Shown here: positions 43,764-56,266 of the stretch, in pieces
Numbering within the stretch: the stretch's first letter is position 1
Layout: every line of letters starts with the position of its first letter
Origin: Monosiga brevicollis MX1
Taxonomy: Eukaryota > Opisthokonta > Choanoflagellata > Craspedida > Salpingoecidae
Direction: 5' to 3'
Assembly: GCF_000002865.3 (NCBI RefSeq)
Contig: NW_001865090.1
Coordinates: forward strand, 42,635 to 106,634
DNA: 64,000 nt
Program-made: the position numbers and the translations under genes
Notes under the pieces: model-generated
The model's database searches: none
What the model was told of the DNA's origin: nothing
Seen by the model: the letters and a program-made list of their open reading frames with translations, nothing else

Positions 43764-46700
43764 ATGATGTTGTGTACAGGCCGTCAAACCTCAGCCTTTG
43801 GCGGCATTCTGCATGCCATTATTCTAAGCCAGCTTGCCGCCATGGCTTTTGCGCTTGATTGCAATCCAGGATCGTTCGAGGTCAGTCTTGTGGCTCTGCC
43901 GCCCCGCAGCTTGCGCATTATGAATCAGGTTTTTTTTTCTTTTCTTTTCTTGGAACAGTACACCTGGCCGAACCGCAATCCTTCCCTCGCACACCTCATG
44001 CAGCCTTGCCTTACCGTTTGCTTGCGCGTCTCTCTGCTGGGCAGTATGAGTCGGCACAACAAGACGGCGCGGTCGTTTGTGCACCTGCCTGTGCTGATGA
44101 TCAGTATTTTGACGTGAATGTCGAACAGTGCGTCAATGTCATCAGCTGTGTGACACAATGTACAGGCAGCAGCGACCCCGAATGCTCGTGCCAAAGCGCC
44201 ACCTGTCAGGTTTGATGGCATGCATGCGCTTCTGCTCTGCTCGCGCCGGCTTGGTCTTGTCACACTCCCTGTCCATTCACGTCGTCTTCTCACCTTTTCT
44301 AGACATGCCTGTTTGATGCCAACGCTGACGTGGTCGAGTGTCAGCTCTGTGGCGCTAGTCAATACCTCTACGAGGGCATCTGCCGTGCATCCTGCCCATC
44401 GGGTACCACACCGGCCGGCACTGCATCGGTCGGTCGCGTTTGCTTGCGCAATGGCACGCAGGCCGTCCCCGCGCAGCCCCTGGAACTCGAGTACGAGCAG
44501 CTGGCCCCCACCAGCAGTTCCCAGCGCGTATGCAGCCCCGTGACGTCGGTGTGTCCTGCAGACACCTTCCTCAAGGCGGGCGCCACCGCCACCTCGGACA
44601 CTGTCTGTCAGGAGCATACAGACTGCCAACCAAATGGCTATATCGCAGCATTTGGGGATGATCTCTCCGATAATACCTGTCAAACCCTGACCGTTTGCAC
44701 CGATCATCAGTTTGAAACGTCGGCTGCGACCCTGAGCTCGGACCGTCAGTGCCAGGACATCACCTCTCCGTGCTCAGGTGTCTGCCTGGAAAGCCAGGAC
44801 GTCTTAACCCGCGAGCCATGTGCATGCGTTCAGCAGGAGTGCACGGCCTGCTCCACGCAGCTCGTGGGTCAGGATAGCCACACGCCAGCTACCATTTCAA
44901 GCACCGCTCTCGGGCTATGCCTGGCCTGCAACACGTCCAGCACCAAACCTTTTCTTCAGGTGGTCAACGATACCTCAACCTCCTGCGTCGCCCTCTGCTC
45001 CAATGGCTTTTCCCCGCGTATCTTGCCGGGTCGGGGTTACTTTTGCTTGCCGGCCTCGGCCTCTGTTCCAGCACTGCCCAACCCCGAATATGAGGCAGTG
45101 GCGCCCACCTGGACCTCTGACCGTGCATGCGCCTCGCTCACTGTCTGCGATGAAAATGTTGAGGTCGAGTTTGAATCGACGCCAGCCACCTTTTCAACCA
45201 ACCGTGTGTGCTCAGACGTGTCCAGCTGCGCACAAGGTAATTAGTGGCCCATTATTATTATAACTTGCACGCCGCGGCCGGTAGCGGCTAAATCTTGGGC
45301 TCAGAAAACTTGTGCTCAACCTGTTCTCCCGCCGCCCCTTCCTTATGCCAATCAACTTATGTAGGTTTCACCTATGAAAGCGACGGGCCCACCCCAACCA
45401 CCGATCGCGAGTGTTCTGCCTGTCTCTCCTGCTCCACTGCCGAGTACCAACTACAACCCTGTACCCTCACAACAGACCGGGCTTGTGCCGCATGTCACCC
45501 TCGTTGCGACGGAATTTCGGCCTTTGAGGTAACCTTTTGCACGCCCCCTCCCCGTTTGCATGACATTTAATGGAGCCTCAAGCGCATGGCGACCTTCTCA
45601 GCGTCGACTCACGTAAACTTTGTGCAAACACACGTGTCTTCAGGTTGAGCCCTGCACGAGCTCGTCCAATCGCCTATGCGCCCCCTGCTCGGAGTGTGCG
45701 ACCGACCAGTTTATTCTTCAGGCCTGCAACGAAACGACTGATACTGAGTGTGTGAGCTGCCGCATTGCATGTGAGCCGGGCGAGTTTCGCGAAGCGCCGT
45801 GCACCCCCACCGCAGACATGCGCTGTACCGGTTAGTCCTTCCGCCTCTGCCCAAAAAAGACTCGACAAAGCCCTGAAAAGATCCTCGGTTCCTTTCCGTG
45901 TTCTCCAGCTGCAAAGCCATGCGTTGGTGGTCGATCCAACTCACCTGTTGCCGTTCAACACTCGTCACAGCTTGTACCACTTGTGCGGCTGATCAGTACC
46001 AGGTTGCGACATGCACTGCTTCTACGGATCGGGTGTGCCGGGCCACCACTGCCTGTGGATCGGGTTTCTATCAGCTGGTGGCACCCACTCCGACGACTGA
46101 TCGCCGTTGTGCTCGAGTGGGAGCATGTGCCGTCCATCAATACGAATCTTCAGCCGCAACGGCCACCAGTAACGTAATTTGTACCAACCTCACAGTTTGC
46201 GGAGCTGACCAGTTTCAGTATCAAGCCCCGCAACAGGCGCGCGATCGCGTTTGCCGAACCTGCTCAACCTGCGAAGAAGGTGCGTTGTTGTTTTGGGTGT
46301 TGGTGTTTGTGCGAGTACGCGTTAGTGCCGTCTTGCATGGCTTCTTTTGCCCCTTTCTTCTGCCCCTTTTGCTCATGTTGCTGTTTTTGCTTTTTGCTTT
46401 TTGCTTTTTGCTGTTTGCTTTTTGCTGTTTGCTTTTTGCTGTTTGCTTTTTGCTGTTTTTGCTTTTTGCTTTTTGCTTTTTGCTGTTTGCTTTTTGCTGT
46501 TTGCTTCTTCTTCTTCTTCTTCTTCTTTTTTTTTTTTTGCATTTTTCTATAGGCTTATATGAGGTGGCGGCTTGCACCACAACCACGAACCGTCAGTGTC
46601 GAAGCGCGGCTGACTGTGCTGGACGCTGCCGCTGGGATGCCAACGCGAGCGCCAGCGCTCGATGCTGGCCTGCCAGCAGCCAAACACCCTGCGGCGCCTT

Positions 46701-49700
46701 TGCGTCTGCTGCAACATGTCCGACAACGCGGTAGGTCCTTTGTGTCCGCATGCGTGCTTGACCCGACCATGCGTGGCAGCTCTGTCCATGGACTGACTGA
46801 CTTGGGCCAACTCATATTTTCGCCGGCTTGACTTCATTGCGTGCGTGTGTGCATGCGCATGACAGATGTGAGTTCGCAAATGGGCACTGCGATATCAAGA
46901 GCCAGGCAATTCCCTCAACAGCAACCGACCCCTGCCCCTTTTTGCCGCGCGATCAGTGTGTCGGGGCATCGATTTGCACCTATGACCCGGCGTCGTACGC
47001 TTGTCGTCAGAAGACCTGTCCAGACAATTACAATAGCCAGTCTTGCACCAGTTTTGCCAACGGCATCTGTGAATGGGTTGCCAGCGTTGGCTACTGCCAG
47101 CGCGCGGGAAGTCTGGTCCCGTGCCAGCGCTACAGTCTTCAGCAAGACTCCTGTCTCGCAACTGGATACTGCTCGTACCACAGCGGCAAGAGCCTGTGTT
47201 ATGAGGAAGGTGCCTTACCTTGTCGCGAATTTTCTGGGGCAGGCGCCGATCACTGTCCAGCTCCCTGTCAGTATGACCCCAGCTCCAACGTGTGTCTCGC
47301 AGCCACCGAGAACGCCCCCTGCAACGTTTATGCCACACAGAGCCAATGTCCCATTCGCCAAGTGCCAAGTCGCGAATATATGGCCATGGCCGCAACTCCC
47401 ACCGCAAACACCGTTTGTCGGACGGTCACAGCTTGTGCAGCCACCCAGTACCAACAAGCGGCCCCCACTGCCACGTCCAACCGCCGCTGTCAAACTTTGA
47501 GCACGTGTTCCAGCACCCAATTCCAGATCAACGCACCAACCTCTACCACGGACCGTGCTTGCCAGAGTTTGCGCGAGTGCCGCGAAACACAGTATGAGCG
47601 ACGTGCCCCCACGGCCACCACCGATCGGGTCTGTCTGCCCATTGCCGACTGCAGTCAGCCAATCGCCGATGTGGATCCCGATGGCAACCCGATCCTGCGG
47701 GAACGCTACGAGGCAACGGCAGCTACGCCAACCTCTGATGCTCTTTGTCGTATGGTGACCGAATGCCAAACGGGCCAGTTTCAGTATGCAGACGCCACCG
47801 CGAGCACTGATCGCGTGTGCGCGCAGCTGACAATCTGCCAAAGCCAGCAATTTCAGGTCGCTGCTCCCACCGCCACCACCGATCGCCGCTGTCAGAACGT
47901 GTCATCAGGGTGTGGTAGTCATCAATATCGAACCGCTCCAGCTACTCCCACCTCTGATATTGTCTGCGAGGCGAGGCGCAATTGCACAGCGACGGAATAT
48001 CTCGTTGCCTCGCCCACCGCCACCACGGATCGCACCTGTGCCAGTCTTACCAATTGCGTGCTTGGCACCACCTACGAAAGTCAGCCTCCGCAACTACCAG
48101 AAGCACCCACGCCGACGCACGTGTATGAGACAGACCGTGTCTGCACGATGGTCAGCGCTTGCGACGCTGGCGAATGGGCTTCCTCGGCTGCCACCCTGAC
48201 CTCGGACACCGTGTGCACGCCCTGGTCGGCCTGCCCTCAAGGGCAACTCGAGTCTGTCCCACCCTCCCGCACATCGGATCGCGTGTGCGCGCCCAAGGTC
48301 ACGCTACAGCTCGCCTTGCGCTTTACAAACATCACTCCTGCCGACTTTCCGCAAACTCTTTTTCAGGCGTCTGTACGCAATGCTGTAGCCCTTCGCGCTG
48401 GATACAGCCTGCCTGCCGGTACCGTGACGATTGTGCGCCTGACCTTGGGTAGCACTAACGTAGAGTACACGGTGGAAGCACCCGAAACGCAAGCCATGGC
48501 TATTCGCAATGGCGCCGCCGATGGGCCCACCATCCTACAAGACATGCAAGTCGCCGAGCCCGACCTGCTGGCAGACGTGGAAGTGACCGGCCTGCAATGC
48601 GACGGTGTCGACGAATTTTTGTTACTGACTGGAGAGAACGTGACTCTTCACGAGCAATGCGTCGCAGTCCGCACGTGCGAACCAGGTGCCGAATATGCGA
48701 GCCAGTCACCCACACCAACGAGTGATCGAGTGTGCCTGCCCCTGACGAGCTGTGTGGCGAACGAGTACGCGTCAGCTGCGCCTACGACCACGTCAGACCG
48801 AACCTGCGAGCCCATCTCCGAGTGCTCTGCCACGTCATTTGAAGAGGCTCCCCCGACAGTCTCCTCCGATCGCGCCTGTCAGCCCCTGTCATCTTGTACC
48901 CTGTACCAATACCAAACATCCGCGCCAACACCGACCTCTGACCGCGCCTGTGCGAATGTCACAAGCTGTGATACAGCCACTTCATATTACTCATCATTCC
49001 CCACTTCTACCTCAGATGCAGTCTGTACCTCACTTGTCGCCTGCATCGACGGTCAAGAGTATGAAACCGTGGCCCCCACTCTGTCCTCCCAGCGCGAGTG
49101 CGCTGTCGTGCGTGATGCATGCGCTTCGGACGAATACCAGATCGCTGCATCGACACCGACGTCTGATCGTCTTTGCGACACGCTCACGATGTGCAGTGCA
49201 AGCCAATACCAAACGTCGGCGCCGACACAAACCACAGGTGCGTCGGGGCGTTCACTTTTGATATCTCCGTTTCTTTTACGATGCATTGTTGTTCTGAAGC
49301 GTCGCGATCGGCGTACCCTTGCCGACCTTGCCTCACTCTTCAAATGGTCGATGCCTGACATGTGCCTATCCATAGATCGTGTTTGTCAGAGTCTGACTCA
49401 ATGCTCAGGCAGTCAATTTGAGATCATCCCGGCCACAAGTATTTCTGACCGAGGTATGTTTTTGCGAACATGTCAGGGAGCCATCAAAGCATGTCAGATC
49501 AAGACGGGATAGGGTCTGCCGTGCGAGACAATCAACAACAGAAGCGCGTTATTTCGTCTTTGGTGCCGAGGCTTGGGGTTGTTTGGTTGTCGACTTGCAT
49601 CTCATTAACGACAAATTGCCACACTCAATCTCTTTCCTGTATACTGTCGCTTTGGGGTGCCTTGACCTTAGCTTGCGCCAATTTAACCCGCTGTGCATTA

Positions 49701-52700
49701 TCGGAGTTTGAGGCCGTATCCCACACGGCGACAACGGACCGCATGTGAGATCAAGATGTCCTGCTGCAGCAGAATTGTTGCGCTTGCTGCGTTGTCAAGA
49801 CATGTGCATCTGGCAAGAGATTTGTTTGGCACTCACCAAATTCGCTCAACCCTTCCATGCTCGGCAGTTGCCAGAATGTGACAACATGTGGGGCCAGTAG
49901 CTTTATTGTGGCCGAAGCCACAAGCACAAGTGATACACAGTGCCAAGCCTGCCGTGCATGTAACAGCACCTCTTTCGAAACACGAGGCTGTACGGCAAGC
50001 ACCGATCGCCAGTGAGTATTTCCGTACTGCCGCCTCTCGTGTCATTTCTCTCGGACGGGATTGTCGCCTCGAGGCGTGATCGCACCAGCCAAAGAAGCTG
50101 CAGGTAAAACGGCACTCATAGCGTTGGTGTCCACGCCGCAATCCGGTGGGTAGATGTGTTCCGTTGACCGCGTGTGACGCAATGAATGAGTATCAGGCGG
50201 TAGCGCCGACGAGCACTTCTAACCGTGTGTGCTCTACCTGTGATGACTGCCCGGAGGGCCTGTTGACGGTGAGTTACTGCCCCGTTCCACTTCACTTTGA
50301 GCGGTTTTACATCTTCTATGCACGCACCTCCCCAGACTTTTTGTTACCCTCCCNNNNNNNNNNNNNNNNNNNNNNNNNNNNNNNNNNNNNNNNNNNNNNN
50401 NNNTGGGGGGGTTTTACTTTTTTTAGGCCCGCCCCTCCCCAGATTTTTTGTTACCCCCCCCCCCCCCCCCCCCCCCCTTTTTTTTCCCGGCTTTTGCTTT
50501 CAAGGGGAGTTGTCCAAATCGCCCAGATGCTTTGGGGCTAATCTGCAATTTGGTGGCATTTCAATAGACGGCGCTATGCTCTGCGACCAGTAACACCCAA
50601 TGCGAGAACTGCACTCAGTGTGCAGTGGGTACCTATGAAGAAATTCCCTGCACCGTCTCTTCAGACACGATTTGCCTCCTGTGTGAGCCCTGCACCGGCG
50701 GTTTCTTCGAGCTCGAGTACGTATCCGGCAGTATCTCATCTCAGCCAAGGCAGCGCGATGTCCTGGAGGCTTTCCTTCTTCTTGCTTAAATTTGAATGCA
50801 TGCTCACTCGGTCTGCACTGACGGGCGTTTTGATGCGCCATGATTTAGACCTTGTGGAGGTAATTCACAGACCGTATGTGAGCTGTGCTCTATCTGCAAC
50901 AGCTCTTCATACGAGGCGGAGGCGTGCGTGGCTCGTGCTGATACTGTGTGTGAAGCATGCCGAACATGTGATTCGAATGAGTTTGAAATCACTCCTTGTC
51001 AACCTGGCAACCGGGTGTGCCAAGCATTGACACAGTGCGCGGAAGCGCAGTACGAAAGCGAGGCACCCACCCCCACAACAGATCGAGTCTGCATGCCACT
51101 GGCTACGTGCGTGTTGGGCGCCACTTTTGAGGTCGTGGCACCGACCCCCACCAGCAATCGCGGGTGCCGTGCGCTTTCAACTTGCGGTCTTGGCGAGTAT
51201 GAAGTGTTTCCGGGCAATACCACACACGATCGGATCTGTGCGGCCGTTACACGCTGCGCCGATTCCAGCTTACAGTATCAACTCTCTGCTCCAACCTCAA
51301 CTTCCGACCGTCAGTGTGCATACCAGCCCAACTGCACCATCTCGGAATTTCAGACCGCGCCGCCTACGGCCTCGAGTGCGCGAGTTTGCTCTCCGCTTTC
51401 TACTTGCACTGCGGAAGAGTTTGAGGTCACTGCACCCACAACAACCTCAGACCGTGCCTGCCTTGTTGTTCGTTCCTGCACGGGCAACCGCTATGAGCTT
51501 GCGGCCCCGACGATTTCGAGCAACCGCATTTGCGACACTATCCAAGAGTGCGACGCCAATGAGTATCAGACAGCCGCTCCAACAGCGACCTCGGTCAGTG
51601 TGCTGTCGGCCCTGGTTCGGGCCATGCCCCTGCCATCAAGTTGAGAAGAGAGGAGGAAAAAAAAAGGGGGGGGGGGGGGGGGTGCGGGGAGAGGAACAAC
51701 GCGCTTGGGCTAGTTTGAACAATTTCCTATGACGTGGCATTGCAGTTCATCGCCTGTCTCACACTTGGTTGACGTGATCTAGGATCGTGGCTGTGCGCTC
51801 GTCTCCACGTGCTTGACCACGGCCGTTTGCTTTGCTGGCAGCCCGCTCTGTACCAATCCCACTCAATTCGTTGCTACAGAACGCACAAGTCGGAGCGATC
51901 GCGTGTGCGGTAATTTGACGCAGTGCAGATATGTTTCCACCAGCACCAACGCCGTCTGCCAGGCCTGTACAGCAGCACTTGCAGGTATGGCAACTATGAC
52001 CCAAGAGGGCTAAGGATTTGATACAGCCCGCTTCTGCAGCCGTGCCCCTTACTGCTACGTATTTGTGCTGCGTCGTAGATGGCGCAACTGTTGTACCGGG
52101 CACTTGCGCCCGCCTCATGCTTCAGTCGTGCCGGGGAGATCTACAGCTTTCCCCTGCAGCTCTGCCCCTGTCTCACTGCGCAGCTTGCGACGAGTTGGTC
52201 GGTGAAGTCACCGCAGGGACATCGGGTTATGATGCTTCTCTTCCTTGCATGCAGGTTGGCTGAAAGCGCTGAGCTTATGTTTGGACGGTTTGACTTTTGG
52301 TCTGCAGCGTGCTCTTCTCAATTCCACTGACCGATCACGCAGATGGGTTTGGAATGGCTGCACAGCTTTTGTGGAGACGAGGCTCAACTCAGCTTTGAGC
52401 TTGTGGCCCCGACCTACTCGAGCGATCGCATTTGTGGCGATGCCACTGCTTGCAACGGTGCAAATGAACAGGAAGCGTCGGCACCAACCGCCACGACTGA
52501 TCGCGGTAAAGTTTTGTCTCATTTCCCTGGCTGGTTTGCTTCTGTTTGGACTCGGTTTTGGACAGGCATTGGCCGTTCTCACAAACGCTATTCTTCTCTT
52601 TGTTTTGTTGCTATTGATTGCGGGGAACCTCAGAGTGCTTGATTGTCACAACGTCGACCGCGCCGCCAGTCTTGCAAGGCAGCTCCCAGTCGAGCGACAG

Positions 52701-54661
52701 CACTCCAACCTGGGTCTTTGCTCTGGTCGCTGTGCTGGGCGCACTCTTGCTCATCGTTTTGCTGGCCGTGTTTGTGGCCCGTCGCCGTGGTGGGGCTTCA
52801 GTGACCACAATGGACTCGATGGGCAGGCCAAAGAGCGCTGGTACGGATGCCATCTCCCTGGATACCTTGGCTACCAGTGCATGGATCGATGGGCCTCAGT
52901 CTGCCATCAGCGACTACCGCGACATGCAAATGGGATCGCATATCGGCACCCCGGCTGCTCCTGGTTCACGTTACATGCTACAGGAATCTGGGGTGGGTTT
53001 TTGCGCATGCGCGCCTTCATCACTCATTGCAGGCAGGCACGCGTGCCATTCTGCACATCCCATCCCTCTCACGGTTTTGTTTGGGCTGCTATTCTGTGCG
53101 CCTGTGGAATATAACCATCTGTTGTAGATGGATGACGCCATTGTGGACGGCAAGGCGATTGTGGGCGTGGTTCATCCGGATCAACTAAGCTATTCGGACC
53201 CAGTCACCACCATGTTGACCCGACTCAACGCCGACCGAGCCCGTGCTCGGGAGGATTGGCATGCCCTAGAGGCTGAAAAGGACCTGTTGCTTGATGAGGC
53301 GAGGCCGGAGAACTTTAGCATGGCAAAACGCCCAGGCTCCCTTCGCAGCAACCGCTACCGCAACGTAAGCTGCTTTGCCCTTGATCTCACTGCGCCTTGG
53401 CATGAGCCTCGCTTGCGATACAGCGCTATCCGACTGGTTTCATGTTCCGCCTGGCTTGATGTGCAGATTTTGGCAACCAACACCAATCGTGTACGCTTGT
53501 TGGGGGTACCTCCTGAACGCGACTACATTAATGCGGACCATATTGTGTTTCCCGATGAGCCACATGACCTCAAGTACATCATGGCTCAAGGTCCCCTTCA
53601 GGCGACGGTCAATGACTTTTGGTACGACGGCCTTGTCGTGGTCTATTGCCTTTTTTTTTGTTTTGTTTTTTTTGTTCTTTTGTTTTTTTTTTTTTTGGAA
53701 AAAAAAAAACAACAAACAAAGCCGCTGCGGGTTAGGCTAGGTCTGCGGTGAAAGACATGAGCATCCACCTCCTCTAACCAATGGTCTCTGTTGGATATCC
53801 AGGACAATGGTCGCGCAGCAAGGTGTAGGTACAATTGCCATGGTCACGCAATTGCAAGAGGGCGGCCGCGACAAGTGCTATCCATACTGGCCTCAGGTCG
53901 TGGGTGAACGGCAAACCGCGGGCGATGTGATTGTGGAGCACCTGTCGTCGTATAGCGATGAGTTTAACACGGTGCACATCACGGAACTGCAGTTGTACTA
54001 TCGCTCGCAATCTCGAGTCGTACGGCATTGCCAGGTAGGCCCTGCGTCTGTGCTGCACACTGGTCAATGAAATTGTTTGTTGGTGCATACGTAGCATGGA
54101 AAGAACAATCATGTCGCGCCACTAGCGCTTATTCATGGTTGGCCCAATTTCCTGGTTTGCCTTTTATTTTTTTTCCCCGTCAGTTCTTGTCTTGGCCGGA
54201 TCATGGCGTACCTTCGGACCTTGAGGACCTGGTCCGATTTCAAGCACAAGTATGTTCATGCTGTATTGCCGTGCCAATGATGCTGGGGGTGGTTGAGATG
54301 TTCACGGCGATGGTTTTTTTGCAGCTGGAGACATTCCAGGCAGAAATGCCTCGACCAGCCCCGTTGCTGGTGCATTGCAGCGCCGGCGTTGGGCGTTCGG
54401 GTGTAGTGGTCTTGAGTGACGTGATTGCCAATAAGGTGCGTCACTGGTAGATTGATCTGATTTGTTTTTGGCTCTTGCTTCGCTCACACATTTTGCCGCA
54501 TGTTCGAACAGACTCGCAAAGGCTACATCCCAGACGTGCGCACCATGGTCTCGATCGTGCGCTCCCAACGTCCCATGACCATTCAAACACTGGAGCAGTT
54601 TACTCTCCTCTATGATTTTGCATTGAAGAAGGTGTTGGAGGTTGAGGGCACACAACTGTAG
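43764..54661 (+). CDS. Giant receptor-type protein tyrosine phosphatase with dozens of Cys-rich repeats
   Basis: It starts at 43764 with a signal peptide ending near AMAFA. The ectodomain is a long array of roughly 35-residue repeats of the form C-x-x-x-x-Y/F-x-x-x-APT-x-TSDRVC-x-x-LT-x-C, resembling TNFR/EGF-like modules. Four dozen or so units lie between about 44500 and 52510, with a Cys-rich non-repeat part at 46840-47350 and a repeat-free module at about 48297-48600. A membrane helix (TWVFALVAVLGALLLIVLL at about 52707-52766) is followed by RRR. The cytosolic phosphatase domain has NRYRN, DYINAD, YIMAQGPL, WPDHGVP (about 54193) and the catalytic loop HCSAGVGRSG (about 54373-54402). One catalytic domain is seen, with all core residues present. 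The stop is at 54659-54661. Ligand unknown. Confidence 0.88.
46386..46540. repeat. (TTTTTGCTTTTTGCTG)n pyrimidine-rich tandem repeat in an intron
   Basis: Units of cttttTGCttttTGCtg repeat about ten times, then (CTT)n and a poly-T run, ending at the acceptor ctatag before the exon at 46553. Open frames through it are artefacts. It acts as an outsized polypyrimidine tract of the phosphatase gene. Confidence 0.9.
50354..50477. other. Assembly gap (N run 50354-50403) with near-duplicate flanks and a C homopolymer
   Basis: The sequence before the gap (cagactttttgttaccctcc) is nearly repeated after it (cagattttttgttacccccc), followed by a run of C to 50477. The gap may therefore be an assembly artefact around a homopolymer, with one copy of the flank duplicated. 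It lies in a phosphatase intron. Confidence 0.8.
51657..51683. repeat. A/G homopolymer run in an intron
   Basis: About ten A followed by about 17 G, inside an intron of the phosphatase gene. A likely sequencing trouble spot. Confidence 0.85.
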
Positions 54662-55074
54662 TAACTGCACCTGTGAGGCTTGGCAAAAGCCATCGTCGTG
54701 TCCTTTTCTTCCATCTTCCTTGGCATCTATCGCGGTTGCGCAGTCTTTAATCGGGACAAGCCGCCAGAACCACAAACGGTGTTTTGTCTAACCTTGCTGC
54801 TTGTGAAATCGAAGGGTGAGAGTTTTCTTCTGTCATGTGACATGTGAATCAACTTTTTGGGATCAAAACGCATTGACATGCATGTGTGTGAAAAAAAAAC
54901 AAAAAAAAGTGTGAAGAGGAAGAATGAATTGGTTTGGTCGGTTTGAGAAAGAGAGAAAGGGAAAAGCACAACTACCACATGTAACAACAGAGAGAGAGAG
55001 AGAGGTTTGATGTTGTTGTATTTTGTGAGTAATGAAAGGACTTTCTCATTTTCTCGATCATCATCATCATCATC
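54662..55074. other. Spacer between the phosphatase and SET genes
   Basis: 3' UTR of the phosphatase gene and promoter side of the SET gene. It contains A-rich (54892-54907), GA (54989-55002) and (ATC)n (55059-55075) runs. A long minus-strand open frame here is a shadow without family features. Confidence 0.6.
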
Positions 55075-56110
55075 ATGGCAGCTCCACGAGGCTGGCCGCG
55101 GGACACTCGGGTGCGGTTGATCAAGAGTGATGTCTACTCGAGGAGAGCCGCGGAGCTTTGCAAAAGCAGTCCAGATCCTGCCTGGCAGCGCTTGCCACCG
55201 TATCGACAACCCTCGGGCGCAAGCCGAACCCGAATCCAAGCCATCCAAGACTCGGCGCACCCAGCTTGCGGCCAGGTAGAGAGCTGTCAGCCCCAGAATG
55301 CTCGAATGACCGATGCCTCCGAGCGCGCGTGTGCTAATGCGGCCGTCAATGAGTAGCATGGGCTTTTTGCTGCGGCCAATCTCAAGCATGGCGATTGGGT
55401 GGCTGATTATCACGGCTATGTCAGCTTGGACGACGAATGCTCCCAGACCAGGCACGCCTGCTCCAGCCGCTTCCAAGCGTCGAATAGGCGGCGAATGGGT
55501 CGTGCTGGGCTACGAACCGTCCCCATCGCCTCTCACCTTCTATGCAATGTTTCTTGCCGGCATGATGGGGGATTGATGAACGCAGCGATTACTCTCTCCG
55601 CTTGGCAGAGCAACTCTCAATCGATGCAGATGGCCAAGGCAACGAGGTGTGTCTGACAGTCCCTTGAGGGCTTGAGCTGACGCCAGCAACACCCACGCAT
55701 CACACAGACTGCACCGCTTGTTGTTGTAGGCGCGGTTCATCAATGATTACCGTGGTGTGCCAGGAGCGACAGCAGCCAATGCTGAATTTCGAGCAGGTTT
55801 GTTGAGCAAGGCGTTTGGGTTTGAGTTCTCTCCACACCACCGTCTTTTTTTTATCCTCTCTCATTTTGCAATTGCAAATCCTTCCTGTTTACTCAGAGCT
55901 CGCAGATGGCAAGCCCGTCATGCGTATTTTTGTCAAGAGCAAACAGGGGGTGAGAGAGGAATCTGTAACCCATGAGCCCCAAGTGAATTTCTCCCTGTAC
56001 GCCTGACTCGTGTGATGGGACATGTCATCGAATAGATAAAACGGGGACACGAGATCTTGCTCTCCTATGGCAAAGGATTCTGGCAGGCTCGATTGGGTGC
56101 CTCAGCTTAA
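55075..56110 (+). CDS. SET-domain protein (putative protein lysine methyltransferase), five or six exons
   Basis: It starts at 55075 with MAAPRGWPRDTRVRLIKSD. After an intron (about 55276-55352) the SET domain begins with GLFAAANLKHGDWVADYHG. Next come DYSLRLAEQLSIDADGQGNE (about 55581-55640), ARFINDYRGVPG then NAEF (about 55730-55796), and ELADGKPVMRIFVKSKQG. The end is IKRGHEILLSYGKGFWQARL, stop TAA at 56108-56110. FINDYRG sits where classical SET proteins have NHxCxPN, and LLSYGKGFW where they have ExxFDY. It fits a divergent fungal/plant-like SET group. The substrate is unknown. The whole protein is short and carries no other domain. Confidence 0.8.
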
Positions 56111-56266
56111 TGAGAACCACCGGCAAGCAAAACGCCTTCAAGGCGGCTATGATAGGTCATTTTGACGCTGTGCGTCAACCTTGTAGTTTGACTCGAGTAA
56201 TTGAAGTGCAGACAATGCGTGCATGTCGAATGCTTCGGCTGGCACCACTACCTTCCAAACTCGGAC

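Noticed and set aside
46280-46562. Phe/Cys/Leu-rich open frames resembling membrane helices
   Set aside because: Translation of the TTTTTGC tandem repeat inside a phosphatase intron.
54727-55476. 249-codon minus-strand open frame
   Set aside because: It overlaps the SET gene antisense and runs into simple sequence; no domain, while the + strand carries the SET motifs.
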